A DNA stretch of 10,522 bases from CAVPLU01 sp964601325 (GTDB lineage Archaea; Thermoproteota; Bathyarchaeia; 40CM-2-53-6): positions 1 to 10,522 of the forward strand of contig CAZRNA010000062.1 in the NCBI GenBank assembly GCA_964601325.1, given 5' to 3'. The notes under the pieces were generated by a model. The model searched no databases. It was not told the DNA's origin and worked only from the letters and a program-made list of their open reading frames with translations. The position numbers and the translations under genes were made by a program. Positions 1 through 6,125 of this stretch are shown here, piece by piece (position 1 is the stretch's first letter; each line of letters begins with the position of its first letter).

Positions 1-140
1 AGAGCACCCTCTATCTTCACAGCCCAATCTGGTTCGTCAACTACGAATACAAGAAACAGCGGTACCGAATTCTCCTAGACGGAGCAACCGGCGAAGTCAT
101 AAAGGGAGATTTGCCTTCACCCGAATTCAAGCTACTCTAA
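1..140 (+). CDS. C-terminal fragment of a YdjG-like (zinc-ribbon) protein
   Basis: An open frame enters from the left edge and ends at TAA 138-140, giving 45 residues of the C-terminus. The fragment has an aromatic and basic stretch (WFVNYEYKKQRYRI) followed by a short turn, DGATGEVIKGDLP. In my recollection this kind of ending, a beta-strand pair closed by 'DGxTGxVxGxxP', is typical of proteins with an N-terminal TFIIB-type zinc ribbon that are encoded beside SPFH/YdjI genes and are often misannotated as PriA or phage replication proteins (Bacillus YdjG is the best-known relative). The N-terminal zinc ribbon lies outside the window, so the family call rests on the tail and on the SPFH gene two genes downstream. 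The reading frame itself is well supported; the family is tentative. Confidence 0.5.
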   Translation, partial: STLYLHSPIWFVNYEYKKQRYRILLDGATGEVIKGDLPSPEFKLL

Positions 141-158
141 TCCGGAGGATTTCAAACG

Positions 159-166
159 ATTTAAAG
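159..166 (+). promoter_or_regulatory. Candidate TATA box upstream of the 181-residue gene
   Basis: GATTTAAA is centred about 36 bases before the ATG at 199. A start site about 25 bases downstream would give a leader of about 10 bases. The preceding CAAAC could act as a BRE. This would let the helical protein and the SPFH gene be transcribed separately from the upstream gene. It is a match by eye only. Confidence 0.3.
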
Positions 167-198
167 AGGAGCATCGGTAGCGTTAATGCTGTGAGCCG

Positions 199-744
199 AT
201 GGATTTGAGCAAGAAAACACCCCTCCAAAAAATCGGGGAAGACGAGCAGCTTCTTGAGAAGATCATGCTCGCGGTCCCGGGATTCCGCGGCTACAAGGCA
301 AAGGAGCAAAGAAGAGAAGCAGACAAGATTGTCCGTGACTACCTCTATTCTAGACTTCAGGACGCAAGGAACATGCTTCAGGACATCTACCAGGCCGTCG
401 CAGAAGGTAAGGTACCTGAGGCTCTTCATCTAATTGACCGGTTGACAGCGATATTCGACAGGGTCTCAGAGAAGGTGCATCACGCCTCCTATGGGTATGC
501 TGGATTCTTCGACGCAACCAAGATCGACGAAGACGATCTAGACAGGATGATCAGCTTTGATACTCAGCTCGTGGATGGTGCAAAGGGCCTTGCCCAGAGG
601 GTCCAAGCCTTCAAGGATGAAGTGCAGGCAGGCAAATTCGACAACCTAGAAGCCTACGAGTCTGAGCTTCGAAAAACAGTTGAAGGATTCGAGACGACAT
701 TCGATCAGAGGAAAGATGTAATCGAAGGAGTGGAGGTTGGATAG
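199..744 (+). CDS. Conserved alpha-helical protein encoded next to SPFH/YdjI
   Basis: This encodes 181 residues, highly charged and predicted almost entirely helical, with no signal peptide, membrane segment or cysteine. Recognisable blocks are PGFRGYKAKEQRREADK (27-43) near the N-terminus and a central YGYAGFFDATKIDEDDLDR block, followed by a long amphipathic helix up to residue 180. I recall similar 'PGFxGYKxxExRRxAD ... YGYAGLF' proteins in bacteria and archaea beside SPFH genes, but I know of no established function. ATG 199 is the first possible start because an in-frame TAA lies at 184-186. The gene ends 2 bases before the SPFH gene, so the two are probably co-transcribed. A scaffolding or adaptor role at the membrane with the SPFH protein is inferred from context only. 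It is not recognisably PspA. Confidence 0.85.
   Translation: MDLSKKTPLQKIGEDEQLLEKIMLAVPGFRGYKAKEQRREADKIVRDYLYSRLQDARNMLQDIYQAVAEGKVPEALHLIDRLTAIFDRVSEKVHHASYGYAGFFDATKIDEDDLDRMISFDTQLVDGAKGLAQRVQAFKDEVQAGKFDNLEAYESELRKTVEGFETTFDQRKDVIEGVEVG
732..737 (+). promoter_or_regulatory. Strong Shine-Dalgarno for the SPFH gene
   Basis: GGAGGT lies inside the last codons of the upstream gene, with 9 bases between it and ATG 747. It fixes the start of the SPFH gene and supports coupled translation of the pair. Confidence 0.6.
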
Positions 745-746
745 AT

Positions 747-1730
747 ATGCCGCAAGTCATTGAGTGGACCGGTGCCGGCCCAGACGACATTGTTTGGCGA
801 TATCCGGCTGAAGACATACAGTGGGGCGCCCAACTAGTCGTTCACGAGTACGAGACAGCGGTGTTCTTCCGGGACGGAAAGAGCTACGACAGCTTCGGAC
901 CTGGAAGGCACATGCTCACGACCTTGAACCTGCCCAAGCTCACGGCCGCGTTCTCTCGCCTCGCAGGTTTTACGGAGACTCCCTTCAAGGTGACTGTCAT
1001 ATTCATCTCGACCAAGCAGTTCGCAGGGAAATTCGGCAACAAGGCACAGACGACCGAGCTCGCCCCACTGATGACGTTTGGATCTTTCTGGCTGAAGGTG
1101 GAGACCCCCCAGCTCTTCGTGAATGAAGTTGTGGGCGGACAGAACGCCTACACGACCCCGAGCGTGAACGACTTCCTGAGAGGCTTCATCAATGAGAAGA
1201 TGATCGATGATCTTTCGAAGTATGATCTAGTCACGGTCTTCACGAAACTGGACGAGATATCCGGACAAGTGAAAGCCTCACTCATCGAATACTTCCGAAG
1301 GATTGGTCTGCAGCTCGTCGACCTGAAGTTCGAGGGAATTGACACCACTCCCGAGTACCGTGATAGGCTGTTCTGGCTTAAGCAGAGTGGAATGACGTCT
1401 GAAGGAGTGCTTAGGATGGAGACCGTCAAAGAGGCCGCAAAGGAGCTCGGGAAGTCAACCGGCGGCGGCGCGGCTTTTGGCGCTGGAATGGTTCTAATCC
1501 CGCCGCTCTTCCAAACCTCAACTCCTGGAGCGCCTGCGGTGGCCTTAGTCATATGTCCGAGCTGCAGTGCACAGATTCCTTCAACATCGAAATTCTGTCC
1601 GAACTGTGGTAAGAGCATCTCTGCAATGCCGACACAACCAAGTCAGGTGCCGTCGCAGAAGTGCGCGGAGTGTGGCGAGATACTACCAACTGGAGCGAAG
1701 TTCTGCCACAGCTGTGGAACCAAGGTCTGA
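747..1730 (+). CDS. SPFH/Band 7 protein with two C-terminal zinc ribbons (YdjI-like)
   Basis: This encodes 327 residues. The N-terminal part (about 20-240) has hallmarks of the YdjI branch of the SPFH superfamily: WRYP (17-20), WGAQLVVHEYETAVFFRDG (26-44) and FGPGRHMLTTLNLP (50-63). A Gly/Ala-rich linker (239-248) leads to two four-cysteine zinc ribbons: C270, C273, C284, C287 and C306, C309, C320, C323. There is no obvious transmembrane helix, so it is probably a peripheral membrane scaffold or oligomer. Bacillus YdjI also pairs a SPFH-type domain with a C-terminal zinc ribbon and, with YdjG and YdjH, helps place PspA at the membrane. Two tandem ribbons suggest protein or nucleic-acid contacts. 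It starts 2 bases after the helical protein, behind a GGAGGT site. The family call is confident; the cellular role here is inferred. Confidence 0.92.
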   Translation: MPQVIEWTGAGPDDIVWRYPAEDIQWGAQLVVHEYETAVFFRDGKSYDSFGPGRHMLTTLNLPKLTAAFSRLAGFTETPFKVTVIFISTKQFAGKFGNKAQTTELAPLMTFGSFWLKVETPQLFVNEVVGGQNAYTTPSVNDFLRGFINEKMIDDLSKYDLVTVFTKLDEISGQVKASLIEYFRRIGLQLVDLKFEGIDTTPEYRDRLFWLKQSGMTSEGVLRMETVKEAAKELGKSTGGGAAFGAGMVLIPPLFQTSTPGAPAVALVICPSCSAQIPSTSKFCPNCGKSISAMPTQPSQVPSQKCAECGEILPTGAKFCHSCGTKV

Positions 1731-1801
1731 TCACAGAGTACAGGCAACTCCATAACAAAAGCGCTCTGTCTTCGCACCATCTCCTTACGTCGATCAGAGC
1801 T

Positions 1802-1835
1802 AGTATGCTATGTGAACCAACGAGTCATGCATACT
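1802..1835. repeat. Inverted repeat AGTATGC / GCATACT upstream of the MEDS gene
   Basis: Seven-base arms at 1802-1808 and 1829-1835 are perfect complements separated by 20 bases. The core GTATGC/GCATAC recurs as a contiguous palindrome at 1910-1921. It may be a regulator binding site or chance. Confidence 0.35.
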
Positions 1836-1881
1836 GAATCAGAGGCACAGCCAGAGCGCCCAAGACGTGAGGCTGCGAACG

Positions 1882-1901
1882 TGTCACTGTGCGAAGTGAC
1901 A
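1882..1901. repeat. Small hairpin in the gap before the MEDS gene
   Basis: TGTCAC (1882-1887) and GTGACA (1896-1901) can pair with an 8-base loop; a flanking G-T pair could add a wobble. No T-run follows, so it is not a convincing terminator. The 212-base gap 1731-1942 has no credible reading frame and no RNA gene that I can recognise. Confidence 0.25.
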
Positions 1902-1909
1902 TAAACAAC

Positions 1910-1921
1910 GTATGCGCATAC
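1910..1921. promoter_or_regulatory. Perfect 12-base palindrome, candidate operator of the MEDS gene
   Basis: GTATGCGCATAC is its own reverse complement. It lies 21 bases before the first possible start (1943), between a weak TATA-like ACATAAAC (centred near 1903) and the start expected about 25 bases downstream. A protein bound there would block transcription. The half-site recurs in the inverted repeat at 1802-1835. Confidence 0.35.
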
Positions 1922-1942
1922 TCGTTCAATCGTTAGCGGGAT

Positions 1943-2566
1943 TTGTTGAAGCGGAGATGGGTGGTCTTGGGCAAGAGCGAGATCCTAGAATTTGTTCGAA
2001 AAATGAAAGCACGGGATCACGTCATCTTGTTCTACACTAATCACAGGGACAAACGTCTCGTCCTTTTCACGTACCTGAAGGCCGGATTGGATGCCGGTGA
2101 GGCCGCAGTCTACGTTGCGGGAGATGAATCGTCAGGTCAGATAAGAGAAGCAATGCGCGACTTCGGAATAGAGGTAGAACACCTTGAGAAAACAGGTGCC
2201 CTGAGAGTAGTGGACTACCGCAACTGGTACATTGTCGGAGGAGAGTTCAATATTGGCAGGACGATCTCATTGTGGAAGAAGGCGCTGGACGAAGCGACCG
2301 CGAAAGGTTTCAAGGGGCTCCGTGGCACTGGTGAGATGGCTTGCTTCTTCAAGCACAACATGATCAACGAACTCATTCTGTATGAGCGGGCTCTACATAG
2401 AGAGCTGGATATCCCTTTGGCGGCTATCTGTGCATACGATGACGGCATCGTACTCAAAGGCATTGAAGAGGAACGGTACTTGCGGCTGTATCTCGACCTA
2501 ATTACGGCACATAGCACAATCCTCTTTACTGGTCCGCAAGAGGCGGGAACGGTCAGAGTCGCATAG
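1943..2566 (+). CDS. Stand-alone MEDS-domain sensory protein
   Basis: This encodes 207 residues if TTG 1943 is used. Family features are HVILFY (26-31), the YLKAGLDAGEAAVYV block (44-58), GLRGTGEMACFF (125-136) and ICAYD (162-166), which match the MEDS domain (methanogen/methylotroph, DcmR sensory domain). MEDS domains usually sit in front of histidine kinases, PAS domains or HTH domains and are thought to sense small organic compounds. Here the domain fills the whole protein, with no attached output module and no membrane segment, so it would need a separate partner. The start is uncertain: GTG 1961 and TTG 1967 are in frame, and GGAG at 1953-1956 is spaced 10 bases from TTG 1967, which would give a 199-residue protein beginning just before GKSEILEF. 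The product is probably cytosolic. Confidence 0.85.
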   Translation: MLKRRWVVLGKSEILEFVRKMKARDHVILFYTNHRDKRLVLFTYLKAGLDAGEAAVYVAGDESSGQIREAMRDFGIEVEHLEKTGALRVVDYRNWYIVGGEFNIGRTISLWKKALDEATAKGFKGLRGTGEMACFFKHNMINELILYERALHRELDIPLAAICAYDDGIVLKGIEEERYLRLYLDLITAHSTILFTGPQEAGTVRVA

Positions 2567-2617
2567 TAACCAAGGGATCATCATTTCTGAAGGACAGAGC
2601 CAAAGAATACTGGCGAG

Positions 2618-2626
2618 GTCTATACG
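2618..2626 (+). promoter_or_regulatory. Candidate TATA box of the radical SAM gene
   Basis: GTCTATACG is centred about 27 bases before GTG 2649. This spacing would produce a leaderless transcript starting at or next to the GTG, a common archaeal arrangement. It also fits the absence of a good ribosome binding site. Confidence 0.3.
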
Positions 2627-2648
2627 ATAGAGTTCGTGGGGCATAGAT

Positions 2649-4067
2649 GTGAAGATCCTATTCGTCGAACCGCCGAAACGTTTCTGGTTTGTGATGGGCG
2701 AGTATCTTCCCCCGCCTTTGGGAATCCTGGAGCTTGCCGCATACGTAGAGAGCAAGATGTCTGACGCTGAGATCGAGGTGCTTGACTGTCAAGCAAGCCG
2801 TCTTGACTGGGACGGACTCGAAAAGCACATTGAATCCTCGAATCCTGACATCGTGGCCTCCAGCAGCCTCTCCACCTGCAACGCGTACACGACTGCCCGG
2901 ACCTTGGCCACGGCAAAGAAGGTGAATCCCTCGATCTTGACCGTAGCTGGCGGCCAACATTTCACAGCGACGGCGGATGAGTCACTGCGCATGTATCCTG
3001 AGATTGACGCGATCATCAGAGGCGAGGGCGAATTGACTCTTGTTGACCTCGTAGGCGCAGCCAAGCATTCCAAGGCATTCGCGAACATCGAGGGGATATC
3101 TTTCCAGAGTGGTGGAAGGGTCTATCACAATCCCGAACGGCAACTGATAGCGAACCTTGACGAGCTTCCATTACCCGCGTACCGCTTTATTGAGGACCAC
3201 GCTCGCAAGTACCACTTCACCATGATGACTGGACCGAAGACGATCTATGCACTCGTAGAGGGATCGAGAGGCTGCCCACACCGTTGCACATTCTGCTCAC
3301 AGTGGAAACACTGGCGAGGTACTTACCGATCAAAATCGCCAAGACGCATAGCTGACGAGTTTGAGTTCCTCTGCAAGAACTTTGGAGCTGAGTTTCTCTG
3401 GCTAACAGATGACAACTTTCCCCTTGGCCCCTCCGCAGGCAGGCTCTGCGATGAGATAATGCACCGCGGTATCGCAGAAGAGATCATGTGGTTCGTTCAG
3501 GCACGATGCGACGACCTGGTCCGTCACGGCGACTTGCTTCCTAAGATGCGCTCTGCCGGGAACATGTGGATTCTGACAGGCGCTGAGAGTGGCAGCGAAG
3601 AAACGCTCCGGAATGTGAAGAAAGGCATCAGTCCGTGCCAGACCGGTGACGCGGTTCGTCTGATGAAGAAGAACGGGATCTTTGCCCAGACGACTTTCAT
3701 CATCGGACACCGTGACGACACACACGAGACCCTCTCCGATCTGAGAGAGTTCGTGAATACTATCGATCCGGATCTTGCAATCTTCATGCTGCTAACACCA
3801 TTTCCAGGAACAGATGTTCACGAAGAGGCCACAAGGAACGGGTGGATAGAGGATTCAAACTGGGCGAACTACGACATGGTTCACCCAATCATGCCGACTG
3901 AGACAATGAATAGGAAAGAGCTCCAAGAGGAGCTAGTGAACTGCTACCGAGCTTTCTACGGACCCTGGGGCAGGAGATTTCATGGCATACTCTCATCCAA
4001 CAAGCTGAAGAGAAGGACATATCGGTACATGGCAAGTCGGTCCCTGCTCACTCAACTCAAACCCTAG
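2649..4067 (+). CDS. B12-binding-type radical SAM enzyme (BchE-like)
   Basis: This encodes 472 residues. The N-terminal part (1-135) resembles the cobalamin-binding Rossmann-like domain of this superfamily: MKILFVEPP, PPPLGILELAAYVE (21-34), VAGGQHFT (99-106) and IRGEGE (123-128). I see no DxHxxG motif, as is usual in this class. The radical SAM domain follows, with CxxxCxxC at C209, C213 and C216, the three ligands for a 4Fe-4S cluster that cleaves S-adenosylmethionine. It then shows LTDDNF (252-257), GAESGSEETL (311-320) and TPFPGT (383-388). The arrangement is that of BchE/HpnP-type methylases, cyclases and oxidative enzymes; the substrate cannot be told from sequence. The start is GTG 2649, because the overlapping ATG at 2647 meets a stop at once. 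A DUF2085-like membrane protein begins 16 bases downstream and may share its transcript. Confidence 0.9.
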   Translation: MKILFVEPPKRFWFVMGEYLPPPLGILELAAYVESKMSDAEIEVLDCQASRLDWDGLEKHIESSNPDIVASSSLSTCNAYTTARTLATAKKVNPSILTVAGGQHFTATADESLRMYPEIDAIIRGEGELTLVDLVGAAKHSKAFANIEGISFQSGGRVYHNPERQLIANLDELPLPAYRFIEDHARKYHFTMMTGPKTIYALVEGSRGCPHRCTFCSQWKHWRGTYRSKSPRRIADEFEFLCKNFGAEFLWLTDDNFPLGPSAGRLCDEIMHRGIAEEIMWFVQARCDDLVRHGDLLPKMRSAGNMWILTGAESGSEETLRNVKKGISPCQTGDAVRLMKKNGIFAQTTFIIGHRDDTHETLSDLREFVNTIDPDLAIFMLLTPFPGTDVHEEATRNGWIEDSNWANYDMVHPIMPTETMNRKELQEELVNCYRAFYGPWGRRFHGILSSNKLKRRTYRYMASRSLLTQLKP

Positions 4068-4083
4068 CGGACTGTCGAACCAG

Positions 4084-4800
4084 ATGAAACGAGACCAAGA
4101 GAAGCACGCTGCCTATGCCGCATTTCTTCTATTGGTTTCGATCTTCGGCTTAGTCGTCTCAACCACTCTGTTGAGGACTCCTTTTTCCTTCGGTTCAGCG
4201 CCTAGCTACAGGAGGGCGCTCATGGCGCTCGTCTATGACCTTGTATGTATCGCCGGCATATTGGCAGTGCTGTTTCCCATCACGTGCTCCCGAGTATCGG
4301 GCGCTCGGTTCTCGTCGACCGAATCACCTCAATTGCTCGGAGTACGAGCGACGAGATTCCTAGGCCTCTTGATTGTACACGGACATCATCCTTCGGGATC
4401 TGAATTGACAAAGCACGAGCTACTTGTTAGGGGACGAAGTTACTGTGCAACCTGCTACGGATTGCTAACAGGCGCGGTCGTTTCCCTGGCAATCATGACA
4501 GCTTTTGCCGTTTCAGGCTGGCAAGGTTGGGTAGGGACGTATTCGGCGTATCTCGCGTACTATCTCGGAGTCGCGGCGGTGATCATAGGATTACTTCAAC
4601 CTCTCGTGCTCGAGGTTGGTGCCAAAACAAGGTCCGTTCTAGCATTTGCTTTCGTTGTGGGAACGAGTCTTATGCTGCTCGCTACCGAGCTGCTAACCGC
4701 GAACTTGATGGCGGACTTGTTCGTTATCCTGCTAGCGATCTTCTGGCTTCTCTCACGGATCTCTCTATCTCACCGGGGCTCACGGCTGATGCGATCGTGA
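4084..4800 (+). CDS. DUF2085-like integral membrane protein
   Basis: This encodes 238 residues with six likely membrane helices: about 10-30, 46-68, 123-143, 153-173, 183-203 and 207-224. Between helices 2 and 3 lies a polar loop with HGHHP (99-103), H111 and C121-x2-C124 (YCATCYGLLTGA). This resembles the DUF2085 signature, in which HHPxC, a downstream His and CxxC probably bind a metal. The first cysteine expected after HHP is replaced here (HHPSGSEL), leaving a set with several His and two Cys. The function is unknown. The ATG at 4084 follows the radical SAM stop by 16 bases with no good ribosome binding site between, so co-transcription and coupled translation are likely. It ends convergently, 25 bases from the next gene on the other strand. 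The membrane prediction is firm; the family call is moderately sure. Confidence 0.75.
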   Translation: MKRDQEKHAAYAAFLLLVSIFGLVVSTTLLRTPFSFGSAPSYRRALMALVYDLVCIAGILAVLFPITCSRVSGARFSSTESPQLLGVRATRFLGLLIVHGHHPSGSELTKHELLVRGRSYCATCYGLLTGAVVSLAIMTAFAVSGWQGWVGTYSAYLAYYLGVAAVIIGLLQPLVLEVGAKTRSVLAFAFVVGTSLMLLATELLTANLMADLFVILLAIFWLLSRISLSHRGSRLMRS

Positions 4801-4825
4801 CATTCTCTGCACGTTTGAGTGTGAA

Positions 4826-4847
4826 CTATCGACGTGAGTATCGATAG
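4826..4847. repeat. Hairpin overlapping the stop codon of the zinc-ribbon/LiaF-like gene
   Basis: CTATCGA (4826-4832) pairs perfectly with TCGATAG (4841-4847) around an 8-base loop. It covers the last seven codons, stop included, of the minus-strand gene and lies in the convergent junction with the DUF2085-like gene. There is no T-run on either side. Confidence 0.25.
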
Positions 4848-5119
4848 AAGCCGCCGAGCAGAATCGCCACTCCGACGAAGATGAGCACGAGTGGCCAGAA
4901 GTCCTGCACTCCTATCCAGCTCCGAAACAGGATTGACAGGCCCAGTATTATGATGAATAGCCCAACGAGGACGCTGCCCCAATGGTGTGGCAGGCCGAAA
5001 CACATCTCCTCCTCGCGTCGGGTCCTTGCTCTTTCGACGCCCATCAGGGGTTTTCCGCATTGCGCGCATACCGCCGCGTCATCAGGATTCTTAGCCCCAC
5101 ACCTTACACAATAGACCAA
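4826..5119 (-). CDS. Zinc-ribbon protein with LiaI/LiaF-like two-helix membrane part
   Basis: This encodes 97 residues read right to left. An N-terminal zinc ribbon (C4, C7, C18, C21; YCVRCGAKNP...CAQCGKPL) is followed by a basic linker (28-37, RxRTRREEE) and two hydrophobic helices at about 48-66 and 74-91. The pattern WGSVLVGLFIIILGLSIL...FWPLVLIFVGVAILLGG matches the LiaI/LiaF-type transmembrane module (as in DUF5668), seen in bacterial cell-envelope stress systems. The ribbon should face the cytosol. The start is TTG 5117-5119, because no ATG or GTG lies in frame upstream before the promoter-like region and the ribbon starts right after it. A GGAG is present 13 bases upstream, which is rather far. 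The gene stands alone on this strand between two plus-strand blocks. The domain reading is good; the function is inferred. Confidence 0.85.
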   Translation of the reverse strand: MVYCVRCGAKNPDDAAVCAQCGKPLMGVERARTRREEEMCFGLPHHWGSVLVGLFIIILGLSILFRSWIGVQDFWPLVLIFVGVAILLGGFYRYSRR

Positions 5120-5159
5120 ACTGACGCCAATTCTCCTTGCTATGAGCCATGTTCGCAGG

Positions 5160-5168
5160 AAATATAAC
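5160..5168 (-). promoter_or_regulatory. TATA box for the zinc-ribbon/LiaF-like gene
   Basis: On the minus strand the sequence reads GAAAGGAGTTATATTTCC. It combines a purine-rich BRE-like element with a good TATA core (TTATATTT). Its centre is about 45 bases before the TTG start, so transcription starting 25 bases downstream leaves a leader of about 19 bases. It is one of the clearer promoters in the window. Confidence 0.45.
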
Positions 5169-5262
5169 TCCTTTCTCCTCGTCCGACAATATGCCTAGTC
5201 AGATATTGCCCAACCACGTACCATCTCATTCTCGGAGTCACAGAACGAAGTGAATAGTTCAA

Positions 5263-5616
5263 ATGCCTGTGGATGGACACATTGATGGGAGACATGTGTT
5301 GGTGCGCTGTGATAAATGCGGAACAGATCTTCCCTCTGCCGCCCAGTATTGCTTCAAGTGTGGATCGCGTGTTGGCAAAGTCGTTACCGAGCAGTTCTCC
5401 GTGAGCTCTGACGATCTGGTGAAGAAGGTCAAGGACATACTTCACGAAGGTAATGTGAACAGAATCATCGTGAGAGACGAACAGGGTAGGCTACTGCTTG
5501 AAGTGCCGGCGAGTGCGGGCTTGATTGGCGTCATACTGGCGCCTTGGCTTGCTGCGTTGGGCGCAATTGCTGCATTGGTGACCGAATGCACTATTTCGGT
5601 TGAGAGGAGAGAGTAA
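5263..5616 (+). CDS. Zinc ribbon-DUF4342 protein
   Basis: This encodes 117 residues from ATG 5263. A zinc ribbon (C16, C19, C30, C33) is followed by a DUF4342 domain at about 45-117: FSVSSDDLVKKVKDILHEGN, then RIIVRDEQGRLLLEVP (68-82), then a hydrophobic run with LAPWLAALGAIAALVT (92-107) and a closing CTISVERRE. DUF4342 has no known biochemical role; the hydrophobic run suggests a membrane contact. The start is doubtful. GGGAG at 5287-5291 sits 7 bases before in-frame TTG 5299 and 10 bases before GTG 5302, and a start there would place the ribbon at the very N-terminus, as in the neighbouring zinc-ribbon genes. The residues before it (VDGHIDGRH) look dispensable. It is the first gene of a three-gene operon, with the next ATG 1 base after its stop. 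Confidence 0.88.
   Translation: MPVDGHIDGRHVLVRCDKCGTDLPSAAQYCFKCGSRVGKVVTEQFSVSSDDLVKKVKDILHEGNVNRIIVRDEQGRLLLEVPASAGLIGVILAPWLAALGAIAALVTECTISVERRE
5606..5609 (+). promoter_or_regulatory. Ribosome binding site that sets the start of the four-helix membrane protein
   Basis: GGAG within GAGAGGAGAGAG lies 8 bases before ATG 5618 and at the end of the DUF4342 gene. It favours ATG 5618 over the in-frame TTG at 5600, which has no such site. Confidence 0.5.
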
Positions 5617-5617
5617 G

Positions 5618-6106
5618 ATGAGTTCTGGAACTCCAGGCCGACAGTCGTGGAATGAATATCGTCGAGACGACACCGGCTGGATCTCATTTGGTGCATTCCT
5701 GATAATCATCGCAGTCATCTATCTGAGAACACCAGGTCTCCTATCCGAAGCCCAGGCCTTCGTAAGTGACTTCCGCCTAGTTGAGCTCTTTCAGAACTTC
5801 TGGTGGTTCGTGCCTTCGAACAATCATCCCGTGCTATACACCGCCGCAGAACAGTTCTGCTACGCGTTCGGTCTTGTGCAGATCCTGGTACTTGGTCTCG
5901 AGCTTGCAAGGGGATCGTCGACACATGGAAAAGCAAAGACACTCTCAAGCATCGTGTTCTGGTTAGGAGCCGGCTACATCCTTAGCCTCCTGTCTCAAGG
6001 TGTGCTCACATGGCTTTCATTCATCGCCGGTCTGATCATTCTGGCAGGGGTCTCAATCGTCGCCCGAGCATTGGTCCTAGTATTCGCTCATCAACATCGG
6101 CCTTGA
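5618..6106 (+). CDS. Four-helix integral membrane protein, unknown function
   Basis: This encodes 162 residues. After a short polar N-terminus (1-20, ending RRDDTG) there are four likely membrane helices: about 21-37, 74-97, 109-127 and 131-156. A 35-residue loop between helices 1 and 2 contains FQNFWWFVPSNNHPVLYTAAEQF (58-80), rich in aromatic residues. I do not recognise a named family, although similar 'W-I-S-x-G ... P-x-N-x-H-x-V-x-Y' proteins occur, as far as I recall, beside small zinc-ribbon proteins in archaea. ATG 5618 has a well-placed GGAG and begins 1 base after the DUF4342 stop; a six-residue longer form from TTG 5600 is less likely. Its stop is 19 bases before the next start. 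The gene order suggests it anchors or partners the two zinc-ribbon proteins around it. Confidence 0.8.
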   Translation: MSSGTPGRQSWNEYRRDDTGWISFGAFLIIIAVIYLRTPGLLSEAQAFVSDFRLVELFQNFWWFVPSNNHPVLYTAAEQFCYAFGLVQILVLGLELARGSSTHGKAKTLSSIVFWLGAGYILSLLSQGVLTWLSFIAGLIILAGVSIVARALVLVFAHQHRP

Positions 6107-6116
6107 AAATCCAGTG

Positions 6117-6122
6117 GGTGAT
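6117..6122 (+). promoter_or_regulatory. GGTGAT ribosome binding site that sets the start of the double zinc-ribbon protein
   Basis: GGTGAT is complementary to the archaeal 16S 3' end and sits at a suitable distance from ATG 6126. It supports that start over the upstream in-frame GTG 6114. Confidence 0.5.
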
Positions 6123-6125
6123 TCG

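Noticed and set aside
186..194. Two-codon upstream frame ATG CTG TGA just before the gene at 199
   Set aside because: Too short to judge; the TGA with following bases more likely serves as part of the translation initiation region.
1148..1618. Long open frame on the minus strand inside the SPFH gene
   Set aside because: Antisense to a well-supported coding region; the product shows no domain and looks like a frame shadow.
1733..1769. ACAGAG / CTCTGT inverted repeat just after the SPFH stop codon
   Set aside because: Only six pairs with a 25-base loop and no T-run; not better than chance as a terminator.
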